Part shown: positions 53,817-62,419 of the stretch, in pieces
Layout: every line of letters begins with the position of its first letter
How positions within the stretch are numbered: position 1 is the first letter of the stretch
Assembly (NCBI GenBank): GCA_963922205.1
Contig: CAWUHX010000063.1
Location: 930,001-994,000, forward strand
Direction: 5' to 3'
Length of the DNA: 64,000 nucleotides
Source: Romanomermis culicivorax
Taxonomy: Eukaryota; Nematoda; Enoplea; Mermithida; Mermithidae
Notes under the pieces: model-generated
The model's input: only the letters and a program-made list of their open reading frames with translations
What the model was told of the DNA's origin: nothing
The model's database searches: none
Position numbers and translations under genes: made by a program

Positions 53817-56739
53817 CTAAAAACAAGGTAATTTGTAAACTAAATAAAAAAAGATTGATTTGTACAATATTTGTGTCGAAGAAATGACTCAATCTCATAC
53901 TAGCTAACTGTCTAATACAATTTTGAAGTGATAATTTTGATATTTTAAGGCGGTAATACTCACCCTAGCACATGACTATAGCATAATACATAATTGGTTG
54001 ATAGTCCTTTAATTGTATGTTTTTGTAATGAGGCATCAGTTTGAACCCATAAATAGCCTTCGAAATTTCGGATCAATCGATAATATTTCGTCGAACAATA
54101 ACCCGATTGGTACACTAAGATTCGCAGAGAAACTGTTCTAATCATTACAAAACATCAAGACTTATGGACATAACTCGAGAAAAAACTTACTTTGCTTGAA
54201 TGACGCTTGAACGAACGGCAAATCATCTGGATGGATCAAACTATAGTAAGATATACCCACTAAGCTTTTGGAACCCGCAGCGTACTTGAGTAAATGAGCC
54301 AAGCTAAAAAATGAGCTTTGTACGCCATGGAACGGAGAACAATATATTAAAGAGGTTTGTTTTTTGGATTGACGTGATTCGTTTTTTCTAACAAATATAT
54401 AGAAACGACGCAAAAAATAGACAACTGAAGAGGTTAATCAAAACGACGTCAATGTAGTTCGTAAACTAAGAATAAAAATCCAAAATCTCAAAAGTAATAT
54501 CGTTTGTTGCCCTTTAACCTTTCATCTAGGCAGCGAATTTTCATATCAACTTCATGCTTCGTGATGATCGGTTTTCCATAGCCAAAAGTTCTATAGGACA
54601 AATGACTCGTAATTACCGGTTCGCAATACAAAAATGCATAGTTATGTCCATCGAATTTCAAATATTTCACGCATGACATTGCCAGCTAAATAAAATTGGA
54701 ATTAAAATTAACAATTCCCGGGAATAGAAGTCACCGCTTTGAAAAGCCATTGTTTTGGCGTGACCACAAGGAGAATCATTCACTATATGACAACATACCT
54801 GTACTTGGGGGGGGGTTGGGGGGGGGACCCCCCCAACTCGGCCAACCCTATACCCAAAATCATTCCCCCCCCCAACCCCCCCTCCAGTTTGGAAAAAATT
54901 AAAAAAATTTTCAAAAAAGTGTATGTTTTTTGGCCTTTTTTGGGAAAAATTTCGACTTTTTCCTTCCCCCCCCCAAAATTTCGGATTTACCCCCCCCCCC
55001 CCAACTGGTCGGAGGTCTTACAGGTATGTATGACAACTGTACCTGAATGAACGACATGGCCACCTTTTTGCAACGATCACTTTTGGTTGTTAAAGCTGTA
55101 TTCATCCGAAAATGAACTTTCTGGAAGGTTGTGGGTAATGAAGGCGCTTGAAGAACATTCCTTAACTGAAACCAGTCGCCTTCGAGAATAAATTCTTTAA
55201 AAGGCATTCCAATAGTGTCAATCTGAACAAAAAATATTACGTCGTTTACCATCCGAATCCTCATGACTGACAGGATTATTTAAAAAACTAACGATGCTTG
55301 CTTAGAAACCAAAAAATTTATCGGGGTAGGATTAGGAGTGAGCTTTTCTGTTCGGCATTTCTCAGATCAACTCATTATGCTATTCAAGCGACATGAGATG
55401 AAGCAATAAGCTAATACCTGCGTATATCCAAGGAAGTTAGAAATGTTCGATGAGGAATATAGAATCCTCGTGTCTTGACAATCGACAGCAACAACAAAAC
55501 CCGTGAGGCACGCATTAAAGGCTTCCTCGACACCCGCATTAGAGGTGATACCGTCAAAAATAACACAGGAATCGTTAAATACTGGTTTGGTGTCGACGTT
55601 TTCCTCAACGGAGTTGAGAACTGCATAAAAATCAACTCATGAATAATCTTAAAAAACACTGCATATCCCATAAAAGTCATTTTAATAAGCAAGAAGTGCG
55701 GCTAAATTCTTTCTAAAAACATTAACTGCTGAAAATTTACTCAATTTCTCAAAGTAAACATATAGGAGACTCCAGAACACCAAAACTTTCACAATAATTG
55801 ACCTTGATCAAACTTTGACATAGTGAGGTATGTCTTGGTTCCGAGAATTCAAGTTACTGAATACAGGACCTATGTTTTTGATCAGAATAAACAGCAAACC
55901 CATAGATGGTTAATTAAATAAAACAGTAAGAATAACACTGTTGATATCATTATTGCTATCGGAAAAACGTTCAATGTTAATACTTCGAAATGAAATATAA
56001 CCCTATATGCACATAGGTGGAACTCTCCTATCTGACACCCAGGCACCTCCTGACCAGAAAAAAAATCGTCAAACACCCCCTGAACTTTTCTAAGACAGTT
56101 TTTTCGATGATTTTTATGCATATTTTGTTTGAAAAACATGCTTGCGGAACTTTTTTCGTTCTTTTTGCTAACTCAACCCCCGCCACCCGCGATAATAAGC
56201 CCGAAGACCCTACCCCTGAAAAATTCTTACCCTACATGTCTGGCTATAACATTAATGAAATTTCAATCAGGAAACAATAATTGAACTCCAAGGAAACGCC
56301 CTTGAGCCAAATTTAGAAGAGTAATGTTAATCGCACTTGAAAACAGCACAAAGCGCCGAGAACTTTCGAGATTTTTACATTCTAAAACGCACCAGAATTC
56401 ACTTGTCTAATCGTAACAGCTAAATTTTTCAATATTTTGATTTTTGATTTTTTAAACTCCCACATTTCAGTGAAAATGTGAAAAAACAAAGGTTCAAGGT
56501 AGGAAATACGTAAAATCCCGAAATATAAAAACAAACTTACTTTTCGAAGCAAACCTTCTCAATTTATAATATGAGGTAGCCAATCGAAGAAATGCGACCC
56601 TGTCCGGCTTGATAACATCTTGATCAGTCAGTTTAATCGGTAAAGCTTGCTTCAATTGGCTATACAATTCGGCTTCGATAACCCGTCGATTGTGGGCCGA
56701 TCTTCGACTTTGTTCTCTCCTTTTGGCAGTTCTCGCCAT
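53312..56739 (-). CDS. Divergent bHLH-PAS transcription factor, 7 exons, complete
   Basis: Seven minus-strand exons splice in phase to 1,536 nt: 511 residues plus stop. The ATG at 56739 is the first after an in-frame TAG upstream. bHLH at residues about 4-62: basic region KRREQSRRSAHNRR, helices RVIEAELYSQLKQALP and RVAFLRLATSYYKLRRF. PAS-A about 95-195 (GFVVAVDCQDTRILYSSSN, FLGYTQIDTIGMPFKEFI). PAS-B about 233-343 (ITKHEVDMKIRCLDE, YYSLIHPDDLP, EGYLWVQTDASL, NYVLCYSH). The tail has a His-rich tract. Such proteins dimerise through bHLH-PAS and bind E-box-like sites. The layout is closest to the HIF/Sim/Trachealess class with hints of NPAS4/Dysfusion in PAS-B, so I leave the gene unnamed. No oxygen-degradation LxxLAP motif is visible. 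Confidence 0.88.
53964..54132 (-). CDS. bHLH-PAS exon 6: PAS-B end
   Basis: The acceptor is AACAG, chosen over a nearby ATTAG because only it keeps the frame; its pyrimidine tract is poor. Reads SLRILVYQSGYCSTKYYRLI, FEGYLWVQTDASLQ and NYVLCYSHVLG, the last PAS-B strands. Donor GTGAGT, phase 2. Confidence 0.8.
54191..54303 (-). CDS. bHLH-PAS exon 5: PAS-B
   Basis: Acceptor TTTTTTAG, donor GTAAGT. SLAHLLKYAAGSKSLVGISY then YSLIHPDDLPFVQASFKQ, the PAS helix and the Y-HP-DL motif. Phase 2 in, phase 1 out. Confidence 0.88.
54519..54685 (-). CDS. bHLH-PAS exon 4: inter-PAS and PAS-B start
   Basis: Acceptor TTTTATTTAG, donor GTTAAA. LAMSCVKYLKFDGHNYAFLY, then PIITKHEVDMKIRCLDE, the entry strand of PAS-B (compare F-SRH-LDMKF-YCDER). 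Ends in phase 2. Confidence 0.88.
54794..55028. mobile_element. CATACCTG-type MITE, 235 bp, perfect 8-bp duplication
   Basis: Begins CATACCTGTACTTGGGG and ends GGTCTTACAGGTATG; both flanks are TATGACAA. Long G and C runs (up to about 14 C) fill it. It lies in the intron between bHLH-PAS exons 3 and 4, its right end 14 bp from the exon 3 donor. Confidence 0.9.
55043..55222 (-). CDS. bHLH-PAS exon 3: PAS-A end
   Basis: Acceptor TTTTGTTCAG, donor GTACAG; 60 codons in phase 0. IDTIGMPFKEFILEGDWFQL, then VHFRMNTALTTKSDRCK, equivalent to the FRMKC-LT-RG strand of HIF/Sim PAS-A. Confidence 0.9.
55418..55620 (-). CDS. bHLH-PAS exon 2: PAS-A start
   Basis: Acceptor TTTTATGCAG, donor GTATTA. Reads a linker then GVEEAFNACLTGFVVAVDCQ and RILYSSSNISNFLGYTQ, the first strands of PAS-A. 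Phase 1 in, phase 0 out. Confidence 0.9.
55621..56540. other. bHLH-PAS intron 1
   Basis: 920 bp of AT-rich sequence; no repeat ends or additional exon recognised. Confidence 0.4.
56541..56739 (-). CDS. bHLH-PAS exon 1: start and bHLH
   Basis: ATG in a good context (GACAATGG). Encodes MARTAKRREQSRRSAHNRRV then the two helices. Donor GTAAGT; ends in phase 1 after FASK. The bHLH lies at the extreme N-terminus, as in Single-minded. Confidence 0.9.
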
Positions 56740-56741
56740 TG

Positions 56742-57752
56742 TCTTAAAAACATTTCTCTAATGTTTGTCAGACAGAAGATTAAATCTATTTAAAATTGAT
56801 GGGACAACAAATCTTCTGTCATCGATTATTTGTCCGACATACTATGGATAGTTGTCCTTTTATATGACGAAAGAAACAAGATGCGGAAAAGTTGGAATTA
56901 TCGATTATTTTTTATAACGTCACATAACATAGTAGACCTCGGCAGCGCGCTACATTGCTACCTCCGTGAGCCAGCTTGCGTTATCGAAAGTAATTTTCAT
57001 TCTACTCACCATTTTTGTGTCTGACGTAGAGAATGACGTTTAGGCGTTGCATATGCAATGCTAAAAGGTGCAGTAGTTGTCAATTGATGATGACGTAATC
57101 AGAGAAAACTTCCTATCACAGTTCGCGAGTCAATCGTACAGGTGACGGTCTAATAAAGAATTCAGAACTATAAAATAAGATTGATTAGCTTCATGAACAA
57201 GATCAAAACTAGATAAATGACTGAAACTGAATTATAAAAAAACAACAGACTAGCAGGCCTCTTTGGCACACGCAGAGGCCGCACTGCATTGTGCAACTTG
57301 GAGAGAAAATTTTGTTAGTCATTTATGGTTGCTTGTATTATTTTTTCGTTTCAGACAATCGGCAACATAAGAAATGGCTGGAACATGGCGGTCCACGAAC
57401 GACATACAAATTATCTTTACCAAAAGAGACCAAATAATTAAATAATATTACTATTCAGTATTCACACATCAACTTTGGATTTTCAATCAAGAAATTCAAT
57501 TTCTTTCTCAAATAAATAAAAATAAAAAATTGGGACAAGAAAATGTACAAATAAGGATAAACTACAGTAAGTGTTGTTTTTGAACATCATCTGGCGCGAT
57601 TAAATTAATCAACTAACAAAATCAATATTTTAACCAAACGGCCTATAGATTTGGTATTATCTTATATAGGTGCCTACATTTCTTGCAAATCTTATTTTTC
57701 AAAAAGAAAGATTCAAAAGTTTAGTGGTTTTAAATTTCAGATTGCCTCATAA
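56742..57752. other. Upstream region of bHLH-PAS gene
   Basis: Would hold the promoter. I see no convincing TATA or initiator. A remnant of the TGCATTGTGCAACTTGG repeat phrase lies at about 57285-57305. Confidence 0.35.
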
Positions 57753-57962
57753 TCAATACTTCAAATTTTTCATAAAAATTTCCCATAGATCTTTCAATTC
57801 ATTTTTCTTTTCATAAAACATTCTTGACCGCCAAGTCATTTTTTGAGCAGTACAAATGATCAAGTTTAACATAACAATTTTATCACGGCTAGCAGATCTA
57901 AACTTCACGCCAAAAACTAAATTTTCAATATCCAAATTTAGATCTTCGTCTATGCTCTTAGG
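57753..57962 (-). CDS. Putative last exon of the Myb/SANT-like gene
   Basis: Open from a GCTTTAG acceptor to TGA, 69 codons in phase 0: PKSIDEDLNLDIENLVFGVK, then SRDKIVMLNLIICTAQKMTW and a charged helix (YEKKNELKDLWEIF). The helical, charged end resembles the C-termini of Myb/SANT-like proteins. It joins in phase to the donor at 59086. It could instead be an unrelated frame; a faint resemblance to eIF4E (GVKFRSASRDKI) was noted but not trusted. Confidence 0.35.
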   Translation of the reverse strand, partial: PKSIDEDLNLDIENLVFGVKFRSASRDKIVMLNLIICTAQKMTWRSRMFYEKKNELKDLWEIFMKNLKY

Positions 57963-59085
57963 CTAAAGCAATTTTGATCCAATCTGTTATTCTTGTACGT
58001 AGGGCAAAAATTTGCATCAAACTTGGGATCCATGCGATTTATTTTTGATCTGGAGCCTGTTGCACAATTCGTTAGGAATTCGGAAGTTAGGACTAAAGGA
58101 GTGAATCGGCTTGCACAATCTAAGAGTTAGGAGTAAGAGTGTAGGAGCGTTTTTAGGAGTAAAAGCGGGGCGTGTATAAGTATTTTTAGGAACAATTTTT
58201 AAACTCAGTTGCACAATATTTTAGGAGTAATTTATTCCTAGAACACTGAACACATTTTAGGATGTCGTTCCTAGTTGTTATTTTTATTTAACACGACCAT
58301 AATTACTCGGATTCATTGACAGATACAGTGATGAAGAGGACGTTCACGATGGCATCATGCAGGTTCGGAAGGCCCCCTCTATAAATAAAGAATTAATTTT
58401 AATGCAATTCATTTTCGTGGATGTTATCGGTGATCTCAACAAGTCGTCGAGGAATTATGCAACGTTATTGGACTATATTTGGAGCCTAAATCTTATATGA
58501 ATGCTGCATTATTAATGAGGAGTGGGGCGACCGCAGCCAAAAAACGCATTTAAGAATGGATTATTTTTATATTACCTCCAAGTACGGAAGCGAGGCACAT
58601 CTAACAACAATTTTTTGAAGTTTGAAATAGCATTAATGTGCTTGGGGTCCAGGGGCATGCTCAAGCGCACCTCAGTTAGGTTCGGGGTGAAGCCTTATTA
58701 GAGAAACTCAACTCGTTTTTACTAACTTTTATACCGTTTTTGTTTTAAAAATGAAGCATTTTTGCCTGTGACCTCAAAATAGGAAGAGAGGACATTGAAC
58801 GATATATTATTTCTTGTAAAAACTTCGCCTAGCACAAAAAATACAGTGAAAAATTGATCCTCAGAATGGGAAACGGCCACTGGTTGGCAAAAAATTATCC
58901 ATTTCCAAATTATTTTTCGACTCGGCTGCCCTCCCCAGACTTGATCCTGTTGAGCAAAACCCTCACCCCCCACTAATCTGTGCCTGCAACTAAATTTTTT
59001 CAGAATACTCTTGAGGGTCTTTAAAAAGCAACTGCATCATAATCTTCTTGAATACAATTTTTATTTCATTTAATGAACTTGCTAC
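57963..59085. other. Putative intron with TTGCACAAT repeats
   Basis: 58050-58265 holds three TTGCACAAT blocks, each followed by TTAGGAGTAA-type text, a possible small element. A 59-codon plus-strand frame at 58320-58498 (YSDEEDVHDG..., QFIFVDVIGD) is of unknown nature. Confidence 0.35.
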
Positions 59086-59414
59086 CTGCAATTCTGACGA
59101 GTCTTTTCCAAGTACATCGATAATAAACAAATCAATATCTGTCATTTCGGTGTTTGAATTACTAGCACCAGTCTGTTCCTTTTATCCAGTTTCTTCTTCG
59201 TTTCGCATTTTAAATTTCCGTTAACCTTACCCCTCAAATATTGCTTCTCTTTTCCTTCAGAAATGGGATCGAATCCAACGGAAAGACACGAAATGTTATT
59301 CCAAACATCCCGTTTCTTATCACGTGTAATAATATTAATATAGAATTTGCCGATTAACTGATCTTTGTTTTCCAGCATAAGTTTCAATAAAACAATCTTC
59401 TCTTTCCTCAGCAT
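58990..59414 (-). pseudogene. Myb/SANT-like (zeste-type) domain gene, frameshifted
   Basis: Reads LRKEKIVLLKLMLENKDQLI, then DKKRDVWNNISC, then KQYLRGKVNGNLKCETKKKL. This is the pattern of the Myb/SANT-like DNA-binding domain of zeste and Harbinger-helper proteins (E-K--LL-LV--+K-II; AW--I; +QL+--W-NLK-+-KK). At about 59170 the frame shifts by one base and continues as GASNSNTEMTDIDLFIIDVL and onward to a TAG at 58990-58992. A GTAGCA donor at 59085 would join it in phase to 57753-57962. The shift suggests a decayed gene, or an assembly error. Its role, if any, would be DNA binding. Confidence 0.55.
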
Positions 59415-59466
59415 TATTTAGCGTAGAATAGCTAAACATGCAGTTTTATTAGACCTAAAAATTATG

Positions 59467-59557
59467 TTGAGGCAACCTATTCCCGTTGCTCGGGTCTTCA
59501 GTAAAAGCTAAGTTCGGTCCGGGATTTGAACCCAGGACCTTGCGGCTACCGTCCGCT
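59467..59557 (-). repeat. tRNA-derived SINE, copy 3, 5' truncated
   Basis: On the minus strand: GCGGACGGTAGCCGCAAGG (anticodon arm), B box GGTTCAAATCC, then CTTTTACTGAAGACCCGAG and AGGTTGCCTCAAC. The A box is missing, so it is a truncated copy of the 28421 family. Confidence 0.8.
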
Positions 59558-60449
59558 AGGGACATGGGGTGCATGGGATGCACGTGCACCCTATTCGGAA
59601 AATTGAAATTTTTGTGTACTGACTTACTGATCTTCGATTATGATGTGTTCTGCATGTATCTTCTTAAATAATATATCTTACATGAGTATGTGTGATTCCT
59701 TTATTCGTCACTTGTGAGTTTTCATTACTTATCAAATGTTTATTATATTATAAATTTATTCAGATTTTAAATAAATCTAGAATAAATGTCAAGTAAAAGG
59801 CTATTGACGGCCAACATATCTATCACCAAATTTTTCAAATGGTCGCAACAGATTTCTGAATTCAGTCGGCCGCAAGAGGATTTTTATAACAATTAAACAA
59901 ATTTGCTATATAGTCTGGAAGAAATATCAATAAACACAGATCAGTCAATTTCAAGAATTTCTTGCCAGGATGCGCTATTGAAACCAGAGACACTTTCACA
60001 ATAATTTAAAGTTCAGCCGCATAGTGATTTTGATATAGCACTGACCGAGACAGTTATTATTTTTAGAGTCATTATATACGCCGGACCGTTTTTATGAATA
60101 TTATCCAGTATTCATCACTGATAAAAGACGGTTAGTGTTTTAACCATTATGTTAGATAAATTGTAGTTCCTTAAAATTATCACTTGCAGTTTCCCTCGAG
60201 CAGAATGGTTTCAAAAGCAATGGATCGCTTTTAGTCACATTGAAGACGGTATTTTCCGCGTTTCATGTGTTGTTTTTTCTAAATCGACTACTAATGTGGG
60301 CCGAGGTGGTGGAAAAAGCGAAATCAGATTTGCAACATCTCCGTTTAGAAAATTCAACAAATATATAGTGAAATTATAAATTATTTTTTGGTTGCACTAT
60401 TATTCTCATGTTCGTTGTTCACATTCATTTTTATCATTAAACATTGCAG
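59558..60449. other. Spacer before the hAT relic
   Basis: AT-rich. A short hydrophobic frame runs into the acceptor at 60449 (about 60388) but lacks an ATG, so it is not taken as a signal peptide. Confidence 0.35.
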
Positions 60450-61281
60450 TTCTGACCAGCATGATTGGGCGAAAACGCAGGCCGAAGCCTTTCTGAGCCA
60501 GTCAATGTTAGGTCTAGATTATGTTGTAGACAAATTAGACAAGAGAAAGAAGGACGAAATAGAACAGAATCGGTTAAAATTGTCTTCGATAATCAAATGT
60601 ATGTGTGTGTCATTATTTGCATTTTTAAAACTGACTAGAATACGAATTTGAAATTTTAGGTCTGTTGTTAATTGGACGATATGATTTGCCACTCCGTGAT
60701 CATGAAGACTAAGGAAGTCTCACTATACCTGGAATTGGACGGGGTTGGGGGAGACCCCCCCCCCAACTGGGCCAACCCTATACTCAATTCGCCCCCCACC
60801 CAAACTTGGAAAAATTTGAAGAAATTGGCAAAAAAGTGCCTTTTTTGGAAAAATTTTCGACTTTTTTTGACCCACTCCAACTTCGAGTCCCACATTGGAA
60901 GAATCTGATCACAATGACGGCATATTTAGATCAATTTTGAAGCTGATTGGTAGAGCTGGTAAAGCTGCGGTCAAGGTAAAGGCATTTATGATTCTACATA
61001 ACTAGTTGTGAATCTACGTTTAAAGATTTTTCTTGCAGTTGATCAGTGAAGCTCCAAGGTATGTGACGTATTTGGGTCTAGAACTTAAAAATGGACTAAT
61101 TTCTTGCATTTCTAAGGTGTTGCTCAATCGTGTGATCTCAAATATTCGAAAATCTATGACTACAAAACGAGTTTCTGATTTTGGTGTAACTTCTTACCAT
61201 TTCAACGAAGCCAGTAAGATTGACGTTTCTGACGTACTTGATATTTTTACTGAGATGAATGGTCGCATTAAACTAAAATAA
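60450..61281 (+). pseudogene. hAT-transposase (DUF4371-type) relic with introns
   Basis: Four pieces in phase: 60450-60598 (WAKTQAEAFLSQSMLGL, KRKKDEIEQNRLKLSSIIK), 60660-60708 (CLLLIGRYDLPLRD, matching LLLCGRQ-I-LRGH of DUF4371), 60901-60975 (ESDHNDGIFRSILKLIGRAG), and 61039-61281 (EAPRYVTYLGLELKNGLI, CISKVLLNRVISNIR, then a changed end and TAA). The order is that of hAT-related DUF4371 proteins. Expected next would be the acidic catalytic block (VMADEATD-type); instead the frame reads VSDFGVTSYHF and stops, so the nuclease is lost. A TAA and a GC-rich CATACCTG-type insert (60726-60900) break the middle. Confidence 0.65.
60726..60900. mobile_element. Decayed CATACCTG-type MITE inside the hAT relic
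   Basis: Starts TATACCTGGAATTGGACGG and contains GAGACCCCCCCCCCAACTGG, CCAAACTTGGAAAAATTTG and AAATTTTCGACTTTTTTTG in family order. The right end is eroded (GAGTCCCACATTGG). Flanks GGAAGTCTCA and GGAAGAATCTGA are similar but not clean. Confidence 0.6.
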
Positions 61282-61420
61282 AACTTTTTCTGCCGCATTT
61301 TGCTATGTTTATTGTGAACATGATCTACAGAAAGTTTACTTTTTCTGGTTTTTTTGCTTCAAGGGATCAATGAATGACCCAACCGGATCCGGATCTTATA
61401 TGATAGCATATATACATAGT

Positions 61421-61715
61421 CATGGCCGTACCCAGGGGGCGGGTGGGGCGGCGAAGCAGCAGGCACACAGTTATCGCGTAAAATCAACATTTTCTGGGGC
61501 TATTCAGTAAGAAAAAATTTAGTCCGCTCCCATGAAAAAATCCCGCGCACGGCCCTATCAGGGCCGTGCACAAGGGGGGCGGGGGGCGGCCACCCCCCCC
61601 CCATTGAGGCAGCATGTACACAGTGTATCGCGTGAAATCGACATTTTTTGGGGCAATTCAATAAAAAAATGTAGTCCGCCCCCCCCCCCATGAAAAAATT
61701 ATGCGCACGGCCCTG
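61421..61715. repeat. Two tandem copies of a GGGCCGTGCGCAC repeat
   Basis: Copy 1, about 61422-61556, begins GGCCGTACCCAGGGGGCGGG and ends GCGCACGGCCCT. Copy 2, 61559-61715, begins CAGGGCCGTGCACAAGG and ends TGCGCACGGCCCTG. Both share ATCGCGTRAAATC, TTTTGGGGC, TAGTCCGC and CCATGAAAAAA. Copy 2 has 10-bp inverted ends. Confidence 0.75.
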
Positions 61716-61922
61716 ATATATATACACACATACTGATCGCTGAAAATTCTTACACAATATTTGCTGATAGATAAATATACATCTGTTACAGTTGTAAAAG
61801 ATGATCTGATGATCTGTATAAAATTCTTCATTTAGTTAAATTTCAGGACTTAGTACGCTACGTAAAATGATACTTTAAAAATTTTTTGAAAATCTGCCCC
61901 CTTGAACAAATCCTGGGTACGG

Positions 61923-62349
61923 CATACATGTAAGGGGGGTGGAGTGCTATGGGAACCCCCCCCCAGAAATCGTCGACCATATGGCTAGCCATTGGGCGAC
62001 CGCCCCTCCAGGATTTTCCAATCCAATGGCTAGCTATATGGTAGCCCTAGGGACCCTCATACTTTTGGTCGGAAAAATACTGAAAAATGTCAATTTTTTG
62101 ATGAAAAATATCAATTTTTGAACAAAAAATGATAAGAAACGTGAATTTTCTAGGCGCTTCGGGCCATGAACACATTTTTTCAGTCTTTATAGAAAAAAAT
62201 CGCTATTTTTTTGAACTATTTTTCGTGAAAAAATCGAATTTCCTTCCTTTGAGAGATTCCTCTCCCCAAAATTTTGGAAATTACTGACCCCCGGCCCCAA
62301 AAAAGTCGCCCAACCTCCCCCCAGACTTTGGTACCCCGTTACATATATG
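61923..62349. mobile_element. CATACATG-type MITE, 427 bp
   Basis: Begins CATACATGTAAGGGGGG and ends CCCCGTTACATATATG; flanks GGGTACGG and GGGTATGG match at 7 of 8. Reverse orientation relative to 11438: GGCTAGCCA palindromes, AAAAATGTCAATTTTTTG, GGCGCTTCGGGCC, then GGCCCCAAAAAAGTCGCC. Confidence 0.85.
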
Positions 62350-62419
62350 GGGTATGGTACTGTATATAGAGTACATGCCGATGAATAATTATGTATAATT
62401 ATTATGTTTAACTATTCTA

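Noticed and set aside
57753-57962. eIF4E-family fragment
   Set aside because: Only a short stretch (GVKFRSASRDKI) resembles eIF4E; cap-binding tryptophans are not visible.
60388-60450. Signal peptide before DQHDWAKTQ
   Set aside because: The hydrophobic run has no ATG, contains a good splice acceptor and precedes a DUF4371-type relic.
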